From Mucor racemosus (Eukaryota > Mucoromycota > Mucoromycetes > Mucorales > Mucoraceae): a stretch of 64,000 bases of DNA. The stretch is from NCBI GenBank assembly GCA_027405735.1, contig JAPEHQ010000018.1:868001-932000 (forward strand). Direction: 5' to 3'. Below, in pieces: positions 52,194 to 64,000 of the stretch (its first letter is position 1; each line of letters starts with the position of its first letter). The notes under the pieces are model-generated. The model was not told the origin of the DNA and did no database searches. It was given only the letters and a program-made list of their open reading frames with translations. Position numbers and translations under genes: made by a program.

Positions 52194-53782
52194 ATGACAA
52201 ACTCACCATCTCCTCCTCCTCCTCCTTCTTCTTCTTTCAGGTAACAAAATATACTTTATATATAAAAAAAAAAAAAAAAAAAAAAAAAAGAAAAAAAAAA
52301 GTAATCATTTTTATGCGATTTCATTGCATTTTTTTATGTGATTTCATTGCATTTTTTAATTGTATCTGATTTAAAACATCCGTAGTTATTACAACATGAA
52401 TAAAAGCGATGAAGTGACTAATAAAAACAAAAGAGAGCGCCTCGTTTTACCACCAATTTCATCTATAAATGCAAATTTTACAAGTAGATCTTGGCCTCCG
52501 CCATCTACATTATCTCCATCTGCTTTAAGCACAACAAGTAGTAATGTTACAATGCAGGAGATCAACAGCAGCAGCAGCAACAATTTATCGCCTATACAAC
52601 ATCAGCCATCAAATCAAGATCCTTGGAGTCCAATTCCTAATTTGAATGAAAATTCTCAACATCACAATAATAGATTAGATTATTTTACATCAGCACCACC
52701 ATCATCATCAAATCATACGTTATCTTCAGTAGATCAGCAGCAACAGCAACATCATTACCATTATCGTCAAAATTCGTTACCTCAGATATCTACTTTAAAT
52801 AGAGATGTTCAATATAATCAAAATAATAGCACCAATGCATCCATTGAATTAGTTTTAACACCTTCTTCTCTATCAACACCTTCTATACGTAGTATTGAAA
52901 AAGACATTGAACAAGTAAGCCGTTATTGTAACGGATTTAGATTGAGTATAGAAGTATAACAACAAGTAAATATTTACATTATCTTTAAAAGGTAGTTCAG
53001 CATTGCCATAGTCTGGCAACAAATATGACTGAAAGAAAGCATTCAATTGTCGAAAATGACCAATATTTTACCAATCCAACCATAATGCGACCTTGGTTGG
53101 ACGATATGATCAGCAAAGCAAACGAAGTTTTAAATGCACTACTTCGATTAAGAAAGCATCAATTAGCTGCTGAATATGCTAAACTACATAGAATTCCAGA
53201 TCATCATTCACAGAATAGCTTAGATGGCCAATATCAGGTATAAAAAAAATACAATGTATATCTTTATAAACGGTTCATAATGACTCATTCTTTTAAAAAT
53301 ATCTCCATTGGGTTATACTAAATCTATCATTTTGTGTGCTTTTTAATTTCATTACTAAAAACTATTATAGGAATTTGAAAGTTTTTCAACATTAAAAAAT
53401 TCATCAACCAATGTGTTATCTCTCAACAATGCTGGTAGACTTAGAAAAAGAGGGGTAAAAAAAATCTGACATACATATTATACCTGTATTTAAAGTTTTT
53501 TGGATGTTAGAAACGACCCGTGTTTCAAGGTAGATGTCATTCATGTAACATATCCGAAACGCCGGAATGGAGAAGGGGACCTGATGGGGCCCGCACACTT
53601 TGTAATGCATGCGGTCTACGTAAGTTTGTTTATGTGTATACAATTAAAAAAAAAAAGCCATTAAACGTAAAAGTATAGACTATGCGAAATTAGCCAAAAA
53701 AAAGAATTCAGGCAAGCAATCGCAAGATGATGTGAAAAAGGAAACTTTAGAATGCGATAGGGATGACACGAGTATGAAGTGA
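52194..53782 (+). CDS. GATA-type transcription factor, NsdD/SUB-1-like
   Basis: Six exons (52194-52240, 52386-52953, 52992-53237, 53371-53454, 53511-53619, 53679-53782) encode 385 residues. The single zinc finger is C324-x2-C327-x18-C346-x2-C349 with [20 protein letters not shown] followed by LHYAKLAKK. The 18-residue loop and these words match Aspergillus NsdD and Neurospora SUB-1, regulators of sexual development and light responses, more than nitrogen GATA factors, which have a 17-residue loop. Ahead of the finger is a helical region ([40 protein letters not shown]) also kept in that group; the N-terminus is Ser/Pro/Gln-rich. The finger is split by an intron after CGL. The first intron holds a long A-run (52266-52303). 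Role in this organism is inferred. Confidence 0.92.
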
Positions 53783-56700
53783 TTTGTCAAAAACGGGATA
53801 TCTATCCTCGGTTGGGTCACACTTGAAAAATTTATTATAGTAGAGAATCTTACTGTAACACGATATCAAAGATTACAGATTTCCCTTTTATGTTAAATCA
53901 ATTGCCTGATTAAAAAATAAAAGGTTATAAGCCTCATCCTCATCTTCTCAACATATATTTTTAATTTTTGTTAATTTTGATAATTTTTCATTTAAAATTG
54001 ATGATAAAAAAAAAGACATTTGAGTCAGATCGATTAATAAAACACGCTGATAATAAGGTGTGATATGTTTGACTCCAGCGTGCATCGTCATATCTCCCAG
54101 GAAATACCGAAGCATCTCTAGGGAGGGTGATCGTTTGCTGAGCCGGGAAGGATCATCATACATTCCTGTCAGGAAAGATTTGTCTAAAGAAAACAGAAAC
54201 ATTTTGCAATTTTCTCGACCTATTTATGCCTTTTTTTTTCTATCGCGGAATAACAATTGCAAGGACTGTTTTATTGATCATTTTGTTTCACCATAATGTA
54301 TAAGAGTCACTAAAAATTTCTTGAACCAAGCCATAGGCTCCGAATTGCCCATTGCCTCTACTACATACTACTAAAAATATTTATGAAATTAATAATGACA
54401 ATATAAAATAAGTTTTGTAGAAGCAGTTCTATAAACCATCTATAGTAACCCCTTAGGATAATATAATGTGGTATCCCGTCTTTTCAAATATGCTTATCCA
54501 TCACCATTCATCTTTGTTCGAGTCCCGCAATTTTCAAATATTCGAGTAAAGCACTACCTGAAAAACTGAAAGTTTAATTCATTTTTTCTATTTAAAATTG
54601 TGTTTTGGCTCTTTTTGATCTAAAAAAAATAGAATGACATACTAGAAGTAAATATATATATGTTTCGGACTTGTTCTTTTCAAGTAGTCCCTTAAAATCA
54701 ATCACACAGGTAAAAAAATGGAAATAATGAAGCTCGATCATCTGAGATTGAACATTATTTTGGTTCCTGAATTATTTTAGATTCCGAATTTTGACAGGCG
54801 AGTTTTAGTATCCGACAGCGATGTAATGCAAGCCTTGAATCTTGCGAGTTTAATATATTTTACAAACTAAACTTACAGGGCAATCCATATCACAATGCAA
54901 TTTTAGCATGCCATAGCTCCTATATGAATCTATTATGTTGTTTCTCTTAACCCAATTGATAAAATTTACAATATAGATAAATTTAATTTAACATAGACAA
55001 TTGTTCTTAAACTCACTTTCAATTCATGTAATTCGCCCAAACAAGTATACTACTGTAGTGTTTGAATCATTGAGATAAATTCATTGTGGATGCTGAAGTA
55101 ATGAAAATATAGAATATAGTAATTATCTTTCAAAATGAAATAGTACAGGAAATTTTTATTGTATCTTATTTATTTACAGTTTCACAAGTGATGAAGCGGG
55201 ATAAGCTTCATTAAACTGGGGATAGATATTTATTTAGCAAGAGCTCTATTTGAGGTAAAAAACTTTTATAGCAAGTTCATGATATCTTTCACTTTGATAA
55301 ACCCTTTTGTTGGAGGTTATTCATCGTAGATTCAGAAGATTTTTAAACAGTTTTGATTACTCATCCTACCTGGAGGGTATTTCATCCCAAGTTTAAATAT
55401 TGGTTGGGATAATCATCATGAAAATATTTTCATTGTTGTACACAATAATCGAGGTTAGTTCAATACTCTTTTGATTATTGAGTCGTGAAGGTTTTATATA
55501 ATCAATCCGATTTGGTTTAATAAAGAATGAAGATTGTCCATCCATTCTTCAGGATATGGAATCAATAAATTAGTGCCTTCAAGTTTGTTTAAAAACCTTT
55601 GCTACTTTCAATTTGGATTTTGTAGTAAGATAATTTTGGGTGGAGAGGAGCTTAACGAGGACGCGTAGAATAAAATATATTGTTTGAGAACATTGATAAA
55701 AAAAATGAGAGTTTATGGATACATACAATCTTATTTATAGAAAGAATAATAATAAAGACTAGTAACATTTATCATGGAGAACGTAAGCTTTATTATTAGA
55801 AAAACTAATGGTAAAAGAAAGAACCAAGAGCTTCTAGGTCCTGGTTTAAAAGATTATTTATAAGAATTACATTTTAATATGAGTTAGAAATGGGATTGGT
55901 ATCAAAAATGGCTGCTAAATATCATCGAGAACCAACATATATACGTATATATCGCTTATACTTAATGTAATTAGGTTTCAAACAGCGGTAAGATCAATCC
56001 CTACACATTTTACAAAAATGGGTTTCTGATCTCTGTTTGAGAAGCTCATTATAAATCAAATAGTTTGTGATTTTGCAATAAATTTGGTCACAAAAGAGTA
56101 ACTTTTAGCATTAGAGGTACGAATATTCCATGATATATACAAATCTTTAGGGAGAAGAAAGGGCTGCGAGAGTGATTTACAAGCTTTCTACCACAAAAAA
56201 TCATATAAAATCACGGACTGAAGCCAATTCCCAATGGCTTACTGGAGAAAAAGCTTATTCTACAAGTAAATGGAGCTGTAGGCTATCCATTACCTATTAA
56301 AAAATGTAGTAAGCTCAATAGATACTCTCTAATAGGAAACTAGAGTTCTATAGTAGACGCAATGAATATTTTTTTTAAAGAAAAGTGGCTGCATTATACA
56401 AAATTGCATATGTACTTTATAATTCGTAAAATAATTAGTTGTAGTATCAAAGAAGTTGAACTTTTAACGTATATGTCAGATATGTTTTCATAATACATGT
56501 ACACGCATATATGCCACACTTGATATTGCGGCAAGATCGATCTAAAAAAAATATTCATTATATATCTTGAAGCATACTTTTAATACATCTTTCTACAGTA
56601 CAACAACTCCATTGATATTTCCAAACAGTATATGAGCTGATCTCCTCTTTTTTTTTCATTATATCCAGCAAATCTACTTAAATCCGCCGTGATAGGGTAT

Positions 56701-57154
56701 ACAAAAGTCTTACAGAATGAAATATGCTATTGTAGTAAGTTTTAAGAGTTGAAATTGCTACCGTATATATTTTAAATTGCATATTTGAATTGATGTTATG
56801 CAAATTAGAGTTATGACTCAACCTCTTGGGTTGATTTTGAATTCTGTCTTTAGCTGTAGGATGCTTAATGAGATCTTGTATTATATCATGTGCCAATAAA
56901 GGCATATAATATATGCATAATTTTACATATACAACAAGATGAGAAATATATTCAATAAACAACACCTCCTTTTCAACAACCTGTATTTGTCCGTGATTCA
57001 TATGAACTAAAAAAATAAAACCTGCATACATTCGCCTACCTCAAATTGATAGAAATCGTCAAAGTCATTCACTATATAAATCTGGATAGATTATAATATT
57101 AATTTTCCCCTTGTTCAACTTGTTATAAATAATATTACTCCATAATGCTTCATA
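53783..57154. other. 3.4-kb gene-poor stretch
   Basis: I could not support a gene here. A GC-richer patch at about 54060-54185 is open on both strands (minus frame 54202-53948, plus frame 54060-54296) but resembles nothing I know. A minus-strand ATG frame at 57031-56678 (117 codons) is the only other sizeable one and has no motif; it is next to the divergent HIBCH-like gene and could be either chance or an exon. The rest is AT-rich and may be old transposon sequence. Confidence 0.35.
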
Positions 57155-58707
57155 ATGAAACCCGCTATGTAAGTGCTGAATATGTATCAATTAGGTATAA
57201 TTTATATATCAATATTTAAATGAAAAACAGTTTCCTGCTGATAGGAAACAAAACTTGATTGAAGAGAGAATCAGTGAGAGCGCCATTGTAACATTTAATA
57301 GACCAAGATATTTGAATTCTTTGTCAGCTGATATGATTTATTCGCTACATTTAAATCTTCTTGTAAGTTGTCTTAAGATTCTTTGATATAGATAGTGTGT
57401 TGATTTGCTATATTGAAAGAGTTATGAGCAACAGCGTGATGTGAATTTGATAATTTTACAAGGTCAAGGTAGAAAAGCATTTGCTGCAGGTGGAAATTTA
57501 GTAGGTAAGCAATTTGTTTCATATACCTGTTGTTCAATAAACCTTGTGAGAGCCTCTTAATACTTTCAAAAGATATTTATATTGCAATTAAGCAGCATGT
57601 AATACCCCAGGGATTCCATAGAGACGTTGATGATTTGTACAGAATTTTGTACGAGCTTTATACAATGAAGACTCCTACTATAACAATAATGGATGGCATA
57701 ACAAGCAAGTTATTTTATAAATCATTACTACGACTTTTATACTAATTAAGAAACCTCTAATATGTAGTTGGATTTGGTGCTGGTATCAGCCTTTGTTCAA
57801 AATTCAGGATCGCTACCGAAAATACGGTAATGATGATGCCAGAAACAACAATTGGTCATTTTACAGATTCTTCCACTAGCTATTTTTTGTCTCGTTTTAA
57901 AGAAAACTATGGTAGATATCTAGCATTATGTGCTGCCCCTATAAAAGCACATGACATTATGTAAGTGAAAAAAGATCTATGCAAATTAGGTTTGCTTTAA
58001 TAAGGTTTTTCAGGGATGCCGGTATTGCCACTCATTATGTGCCTTCGGATAAAATAAGCTTCATGATAGAGCATTTGACGCAATTGAAATCACCAACTAT
58101 ACAAAATATAGACGCGACTATCCGTCAATATACTACAGAAAAATGGCCGATGAATAATGTTTCTTCAACCATGGATGTATCCAGAGGAAGAATGCAAGCA
58201 ATCATCAACGATTGTTTTAAATACAATACAGTAGAAGAAATCATATTTGCTTTAGAACATGAGGGTTCTGATTTTTCCTTAAAGGCTAAAAAAAGCATTC
58301 TTGAAGCATCTCCAACAGCGTTAAAAATCACTCTTGAGCTCCTTTGCCGAGCATCAAGCTTGTCTTTAGTAGAATGTATTGTCTTGGAACGCCGTTTATG
58401 GAATTTAGACATGGTAAATATACAACATGTTACTTTTTGACCTAATAGTTTGGAATTAATTGGCTATGAATGTTAGTTATCTCATGATTTTCAAGAAGGA
58501 TGCAAAGCAAGACTCAATAAACAGGTTTCTCAATGGTATCCAAGGCGATTGGAAGATGTAAATTTGGAAATTGATGTCTGTAATAATCGATTTGAAGCAG
58601 CATGTTCATTGAAACCAATCTATTTAAGGCATATAGAACGCTCTAAAAACGACGATACTCATAGTATAAATTCAGAGCAACCAATAATTTGTAAATCAAG
58701 TTTATAA
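57155..58707 (+). CDS. 3-hydroxyisobutyryl-CoA hydrolase-like protein
   Basis: Seven exons (57155-57168, 57245-57362, 57420-57504, 57573-57704, 57768-57960, 58014-58413, 58477-58707) encode 390 residues, the size of HIBCH/Ehd3. Crotonase-fold blocks are clear: VTFNRPRYLNSLS, KAFAAGGN, MDGITIGFGAGISL, MMPETTIGHFTD, SYFLSR, DAGIATHYVPSDK and a C-terminal DFQEGCKARL. HIBCH acts in mitochondrial valine breakdown. The PET catalytic Glu and the following Asp are present, but the usual GGD is GGN (68-70) and the GLFPD motif is GHFTD, and the 'TG..L.G.D' stretch before DAGIATH is shortened, so activity or substrate may differ. Intron 4 is GC-AG. The tiny first exon makes the start less certain; an upstream out-of-frame ATG overlaps it at 57144. 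Confidence 0.85.
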
Positions 58708-59084
58708 TGCATTTAGTTCATGATGTTAATTTATATTATTTAAAATAAAGTTGTTACATTTATGCAATTAAAGGCTAACTAACATGAAATTTATAGAATT
58801 AATCCATAAAATCATTAAAGGAAGATGTAGTCATCAGAAACTTACAGGCACATTCATTAGTATATTCAAACTATCAATGTTAAAAAAGCATGTTTGTGTG
58901 TTCTTATTTCAAACGATAGTTGAAAGCAATCTATTCTTCATTATAAACAATAATAAAAAACACACACATTCGTATCGGAAGGTAGATCCTTCTTTATTTA
59001 AAAAGTGGGCAGTGTGCAATAATTTTATATTTCAAAATTCACATTAGTTGTGATTTTTTGTATCTGGGGGTTGCACTGTAACCG
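58708..59084. other. intergenic after HIBCH-like gene
   Basis: Contains AATAAAG at about 58744, 37 bases after the stop codon, a likely polyadenylation signal. The frame at 58784-59047 is AT-rich and motif-free. No gene seen. Confidence 0.45.
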
Positions 59085-59525
59085 CCATACCATGTTGTTT
59101 AACATATAAATCAGGCAATGTTGCATTCCACAAGTCTTTATCATCAGGCTACTATTAAATAATAGAAACATGATTCCATTGTATTCATGAAATATCCATA
59201 TGCTTATTTTTTTTTCTTTTCAAATCCATTAGTTTGTCCGTGATTTAGAGTTTATGTTGGGCTAATTTACATCATCAAAATGATCTTTTAATGCCTGTTT
59301 TTTTGACATATTTGTTAATGATCCGCATAGAATAATCCCTACTTTGATCTATGTGTTTCTTCAATTTATTTTGATTCAATTTGTTTTATTGTATGTTAAA
59401 TTACTAATACTTTTGAGGGTCTACTGTTAAACTCATGTTATCTCTATTTTAATATTAGAACATGGTTTTATGCGAGATAATATTTAATTTCTTATGTAGG
59501 GAAATAGTATTTTAGTTCAACAAGC
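59085..59525 (+). repeat. second copy of the Tc1/mariner-flank repeat
   Basis: Same orientation and order as 2570-2960, ending at the sequence corresponding to the last codons of the transposase relic (TTAATTTCTTATGTAGGG). Here the transposase part itself is missing. Confidence 0.75.
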
Positions 59526-59794
59526 TTATTGTAATGAGTCATGTCTCCTTCATGCAAAACCTTGTCTCATTTCTTATATATATACTACAAGAAGAAAATT
59601 ATTTCATTATTCCTCGTAAATTCACCTGTGTTTTTAGTCCCTCTTTATTTTATTTATTTATTGATTTAAGTCTATTGACCATTATTGACCAAAACATTGT
59701 TGACTCAAGATTGGCCTAAAATCGATTGCGAAATTCAAAACCCAGAATTGAGGTAACGCGTTTTTGTAACCGCGTTGTCAGTCCAACTAAAAGC

Positions 59795-60560
59795 TACTCT
59801 GCAGTTTTTGTTTTGACAAAAAATATTGTTTTTTCATCGAGATAATCAAAATAATGATTTACTATACAGCTTATAGACTATACTAACTGAGTTCAAAAAT
59901 CGATTTGCTAAAACTGATCGAAAAATGATCAAAAAAACAAAATCGTTTAATGGATCATGAACTGCAAAGTAAGTCGACCTAGCATATTAAATAATTCTTG
60001 TACATTTTTGGATTCTACATCTATCCAAATAAACTTTAGCCAAATATTTCATATTAAATCTTGCGCAAAATGCAATTGAAATTTTGGAGGTTTTTTGAAG
60101 ATACACATCACTTTTTATAAGCATATTTTAAATAAAAGTAATGAAAATAATGCACAACAAAATTATCTATTGATAGAGCCATTACTAAACATTCTAGCTG
60201 CATTTTTCGTAGAGAAAACGATATTTTTGTGCAATCTTTTTTTTTCAAATTCAGAATTTGGGATGAGGGTATACAAGGGAAAAATGGAAGCCAGAAACGA
60301 AAGTCTCTCTTTGTACACATTTTTAAGGATATCTCCACGAAAAATCAATATTTTGAAAAAAACTAAACTGGATCCGAGAGAGCTCAATGAGGTTGATGAC
60401 ATGAATGTAAAAAAAATGCTGCTCAATTTAACTAATATTTTGAAATTCACTACAAAAATGCCAAAAAAATGAAAAAAAAAAAAGTGCTCGGAATTTTCTT
60501 TATGCTCAAATATGTTATAGAGTGCTTCAAAACAAGTAAGTTTCATTATTAAAAGGTGGT
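59795..60560 (+). repeat. Z repeat copy, plus, variant inner end
   Basis: ORF at 60095-60472 (125 codons). Preceded at 59670-59790 by a diverged form of the TTGACC-rich segment that also precedes Z at 25556-25630. Its tail matches the 47150-47915 copy. Confidence 0.8.
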
Positions 60561-62115
60561 AGTATAGCTTAATATTTTGGAGAGATATTAAGGCCCTAAG
60601 TTTTGGTTTCTTTTCAAAAGTTGTGCTTTAATCCATCAAAAACAATTATTAACTAATGAAAACATGATATGTTATTTGTAAATCTACTGCGCATTAAGTG
60701 CAACTTCAAAATTCAATTTTGAGTCATTATTGATTCTGTAAAGATTTCCAAAGAATATTTGAAACAACCCGTACATAATAGTTTAAAAAAGCGTGCGTTT
60801 TCATTTTCCCATTTTCACAGCAACTTGAGGAGGCCCAAACTTTAAAATTCTGTTGATAAAGACTAGAAGTATTTATCATTGCAATGAGAGCTCATTTGAA
60901 TCTTTATTCAGCGATAACTGGTGAATTTACTGACTTTAATGGATGCAATTAATGCAAAAAAATAACAATTAACCAACTTATTGTTCAAAATTACCGAATA
61001 TACAATGACTGATTATCGAAGCTGATATATTAGATACTTGTAGTATCTATTCATACCTATATCTAGGTAGAATGGCAGCTTATTACTTGGATAAGCATGT
61101 TGGTTTATCCATTTTAATCCACCATAGATCACTACTGTACCTGCAATGAAATGACATCTTTTATAGTCCAAAGTTGCCATTATAATTTCAGACGAATAAC
61201 TGCTGATCTCGATTCGTACCTAAGGCTCGCTCCATAAGGACTGAGTTCCAATCAGATCCTAACAAGCATAATAATTGAGGAAACTCTATCTATGTTGCTG
61301 GTGCCTGTAAAAGAAAGTATTCCTGATCAAAATACAACCTTCTACAGCATGGCACATATGATATAAAAAGCTGTACTCATCTTGCATTAAATTAATAATA
61401 TATTCTAAAACTCTTGCTCATAAAGTCGCAGTTGCATTAATTCTAGATAAGGAATCACAACCCATAAAAATAAGCTCAGTTGCATTGTAAATTATAATTG
61501 AAATGTTAATTTGATACAGTAGCTACTTGATTAATTAACCGCTGAGATGAATTAATATGGTATCATAATTGAGGTCCAAGCGTTCTTGGTAATTATTGGA
61601 CTAAACGTAGTACGCTAGGGGTTTCTTATTATATCCGATATCAAGACTTTGCACTTCAATACATGTCGTAATCAATAGATTGTAAGATGTATTGACACTG
61701 TAGAAGGTGATACATATGGTACTTGGTGAAATACAACATAGTATATGATTCGTATTTTTGCCAATATAATGGTCAATCTTCCAAAAAAAAGCCGAACAAT
61801 CTCCGGAAGCGGCCATCTAATGATATTTCCAAGCTTTAAATTTCTAGAAAAAATCACCGGACAGCCCGGCCGCGGTTGTTTAAACATTCCAAGCAGTTAT
61901 AAGATGCATGTATCGAAATTTCATACAAAAATTAAGGTTCGAACGTATTGCTATTAATTATTCGAAGGCTTATTTTAAGTAAAGCATAAATACAACCTAC
62001 AACATTATTAGCCTAATAACGGATTTAATTTGAAAAGTATAAAATGATATAACCGAATTCAAAAAAAGTCCATAAAATTACAAATTTAAAGGATTTATAA
62101 TTTATATATAAAAGC
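60561..62115 (+). repeat. repeat block shared with 45.6-47.1 kb
   Basis: Forward counterpart of 47149-45606. Right part (from about 61530) matches the LTR-like element and the GC-richer block next to element E at 18.0-18.7 kb. No gene seen. Confidence 0.7.
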
Positions 62116-64000
62116 CACTACGGCCGACCTGTGCTGCACAAGATGATTTCGTTGCGCCCAGGTGGGCTGCACACTATTATAGCCTGATGAGTGGTTGCAT
62201 TATCCACTGAATAATGGCTAAAAATATAACAAGATGCACATGGGCACAGTCAAATAAACTGCACACGAGCATAACGAAAAGCCTGTATGTGTAGTATTAT
62301 AGACTCTGTCCATGTGCATGACTGTCGTATATTTTCAGGATTGATAAATAATACTTAAAAAAGAATACAATTATAAAAGAATGAGTAATTAATCAGTTCT
62401 TCAACTGTATAATAAAAACAAGATATCGTTTATTTAGATGTAAAAGTATGGCCTTTTATATTGATTTGACATTGAGATCCTGAGATGTAATTTAAGGCAC
62501 TATTGAACCATTGGATCTGTTTGATAGTAATCTATGGATTGAAAATGGATCAATCATAATTTAACCGTTCTTGCAGAGCTTGTGAGTTGTCTTGTTTCAA
62601 TGCTGCGCTAAATATGCTTGGATGTTGATTTGATAACTACTTGATTGGTTAACTGCTGGGATGAAATAATGTGGTGTTATAATTGAGGTCCAAGCGTTCT
62701 TGGTAATTACTGGATTAAACTTGGTACGCTAGGAGTTTCTTATATCCGATATCAAGACTTGCACTTCAATACATGTCGTAGTCAATAGATTGTAAGATGT
62801 ATTGATACTGTAGAAGGTGATAATGTATGATACTAGTAGGTGGAATACAACAATGACATTAATCCCATGTGTGCATAATAGTAGAGTTATCCATAAGCAT
62901 AATGAGCTGATTGTATGGGTACAAATTGGTTTGTACATGAATATCGTGCCGTTCTCAAAATTCCATTGCATTGTTTACTGGAATGGGATATTAATAAATT
63001 ACATTTGTTTTTATTAATATAGATTATAGTTATAGACAATACAATTTAATACGTTGTTGATGTACTGTAGTAGAGCAATACATGCAAGAGCCAATATATC
63101 TATGATTATCATCATTTGTACATATGCTTATAGCTATAATGTTTACAGCATCAATGGTTTTTACTTGAGCATAATAATAAACTTAAATAATAATAATTAC
63201 TGCTTAAATTTAAATGCAAGCCAAATCTAAGGTTATAAATATTACGATGTTACTTTATCACACATAAAATTTAAACAAATTAACCTTCTTTAAATGTACT
63301 ATTTTAGTTTACGATTCTCAGCTATAAAAAAATTTGTTTTCAAGTATAGCGACAATCATAACTATGGTTATTAGGCAAGACATTAGATTACCCTTTTTAT
63401 TTTGTTTATATATCATTTGAAATTTCATCAGTTTTCTGGAATATTTCGTGGGTTTGCAGCCAGTTCTAGCTTTTCATTGAGTAGATATAAATATCATTGC
63501 CTTCAATTTGATCTGGTAATCAAGAAATACGTCCAACAGTACAGTAGTAAATCATGATATTTGATCTTAGAATGAGGTTAAATGAAAATATCAGTCGTCT
63601 CTAATATACTGTACAGTAGGCTGCTGCTGCCACCTATATTAAAATATTAGCCCCTTATGTTGGCATGCGTATTTAGATAAACGAAAAGAATATCAGCTTG
63701 ATATTCGGATGATATAATACCTTATCAAACGGTAAATATACCCTTGGAATATGAAAACAAAAAGAGAGAAACAACACAAGTAGAAAAGGATTATTTTCAA
63801 GGCTTTACATTATTCAGGGCAATTAAAACCCTGCTAAATTGCAAATTTCAGTCAATGTAAAAGTAGCATTACAGCGCATCAACCATCAATCCATAAACTA
63901 AACAAAATAGGCAATATCTGTTATCATAGAAACATACATTTTTCTACCAGGAAACCGTCTGTCATATCATACATTCATTAAAAAATTGCAAAAGCGAGCC
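62116..64000 (+). mobile_element. element E, copy 4, cut by the window end
   Basis: Begins CACTACGGCCGACCTGTGCT and follows copy 1 from 18687 onward, except for the insertion at 62323-62852 and the absence of the 250-bp insertion found in copy 1. The right end lies outside the window. Confidence 0.65.
62323..62852 (+). mobile_element. 530-bp solo LTR-like insertion, target duplication ATGAC
   Basis: Starts TGTCGTATATTTTCAGG, ends GGTGGAATACAACA, flanked by ATGAC (62318-62322, 62853-62857). The empty sites are at about 19146 and, reversed, about 45395, where GTGCRTGACATTAATCCC is continuous. The same sequence is present in longer form at 17230-18314. TG...CA ends with a clean 5-bp duplication identify a recently inserted solo LTR or equivalent. 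Confidence 0.88.

Noticed and set aside
56678..57031. 117-codon minus-strand ATG frame as a real gene
   Set aside because: AT-rich, no recognisable motif, no supporting splice partners; noted in the gene-desert entry only.

Overview
This is an AT-rich nuclear contig from a fungus, most likely an early-diverging Mucoromycota (Mucorales-like) species; that placement is inference. Support: protein genes are split by many short introns of about 50-120 nt with GTAAGT-type donors; upstream regions carry C/T-rich tracts; the genes are typically fungal (NsdD/SUB-1-like GATA factor, ataxin-7/Sgf73, P5-type ATPase, AIP1); and there are relics of a Tc1/mariner-like DDE transposase. No bacterial or organellar genes were seen.

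Layout. Gene block 1 (1.4-15.4 kb): a cystatin/stefin-like inhibitor (+), a Tc1/mariner relic (-), a membrane RING-H2 ubiquitin ligase (+) converging on a uracil-DNA glycosylase (-), condensin SMC2 (-), and a divergently placed polyglutamine protein kinase (+). Repeat block A (15.8-27.6 kb). Gene block 2 (28.4-38.9 kb): a transposase tail relic, a P5-type ATPase with a secreted Cys-rich N-terminus (+), ribosomal protein eS19 (-) and AIP1/WDR1 (-). Repeat block B (39.6-47.9 kb), largely the inverted counterpart of block A. Gene block 3 (49.4-58.7 kb): a SAGA Sgf73/ataxin-7 homologue with polyQ, a GATA factor, and a diverged 3-hydroxyisobutyryl-CoA hydrolase-like protein, all on +. Repeat block C (59.1-64 kb) is a third partial copy in the same orientation as block A and runs off the window.

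The three repeat blocks are the most informative part. They are copies of one composite made of a roughly 1 kb module with a conserved small ORF (Z), LTR-like pieces, and a roughly 2.8 kb element (E) bounded by CACTACGGCCG-type inverted termini. Because the copies are paralogous, one copy serves as the empty site for insertions in another. This lets individual nested insertions be cut out to the base with their target-site duplications: several TG...CA elements with 5-bp duplications (solo-LTR-like), an unclassified 442-bp insertion with a 6-bp duplication, and a 460-bp hAT-type MITE with an 8-bp duplication. No reverse transcriptase, integrase or intact transposase was found, so these look like non-autonomous or decayed elements.

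The protein genes are mostly unrelated housekeeping or regulatory genes (DNA repair, chromosome condensation, translation, actin turnover, chromatin and transcription, ubiquitin, membrane transport) rather than a pathway cluster. Exon boundaries were worked out by hand from splice signals and frame; codon phases are consistent across each model where exon coordinates are given.
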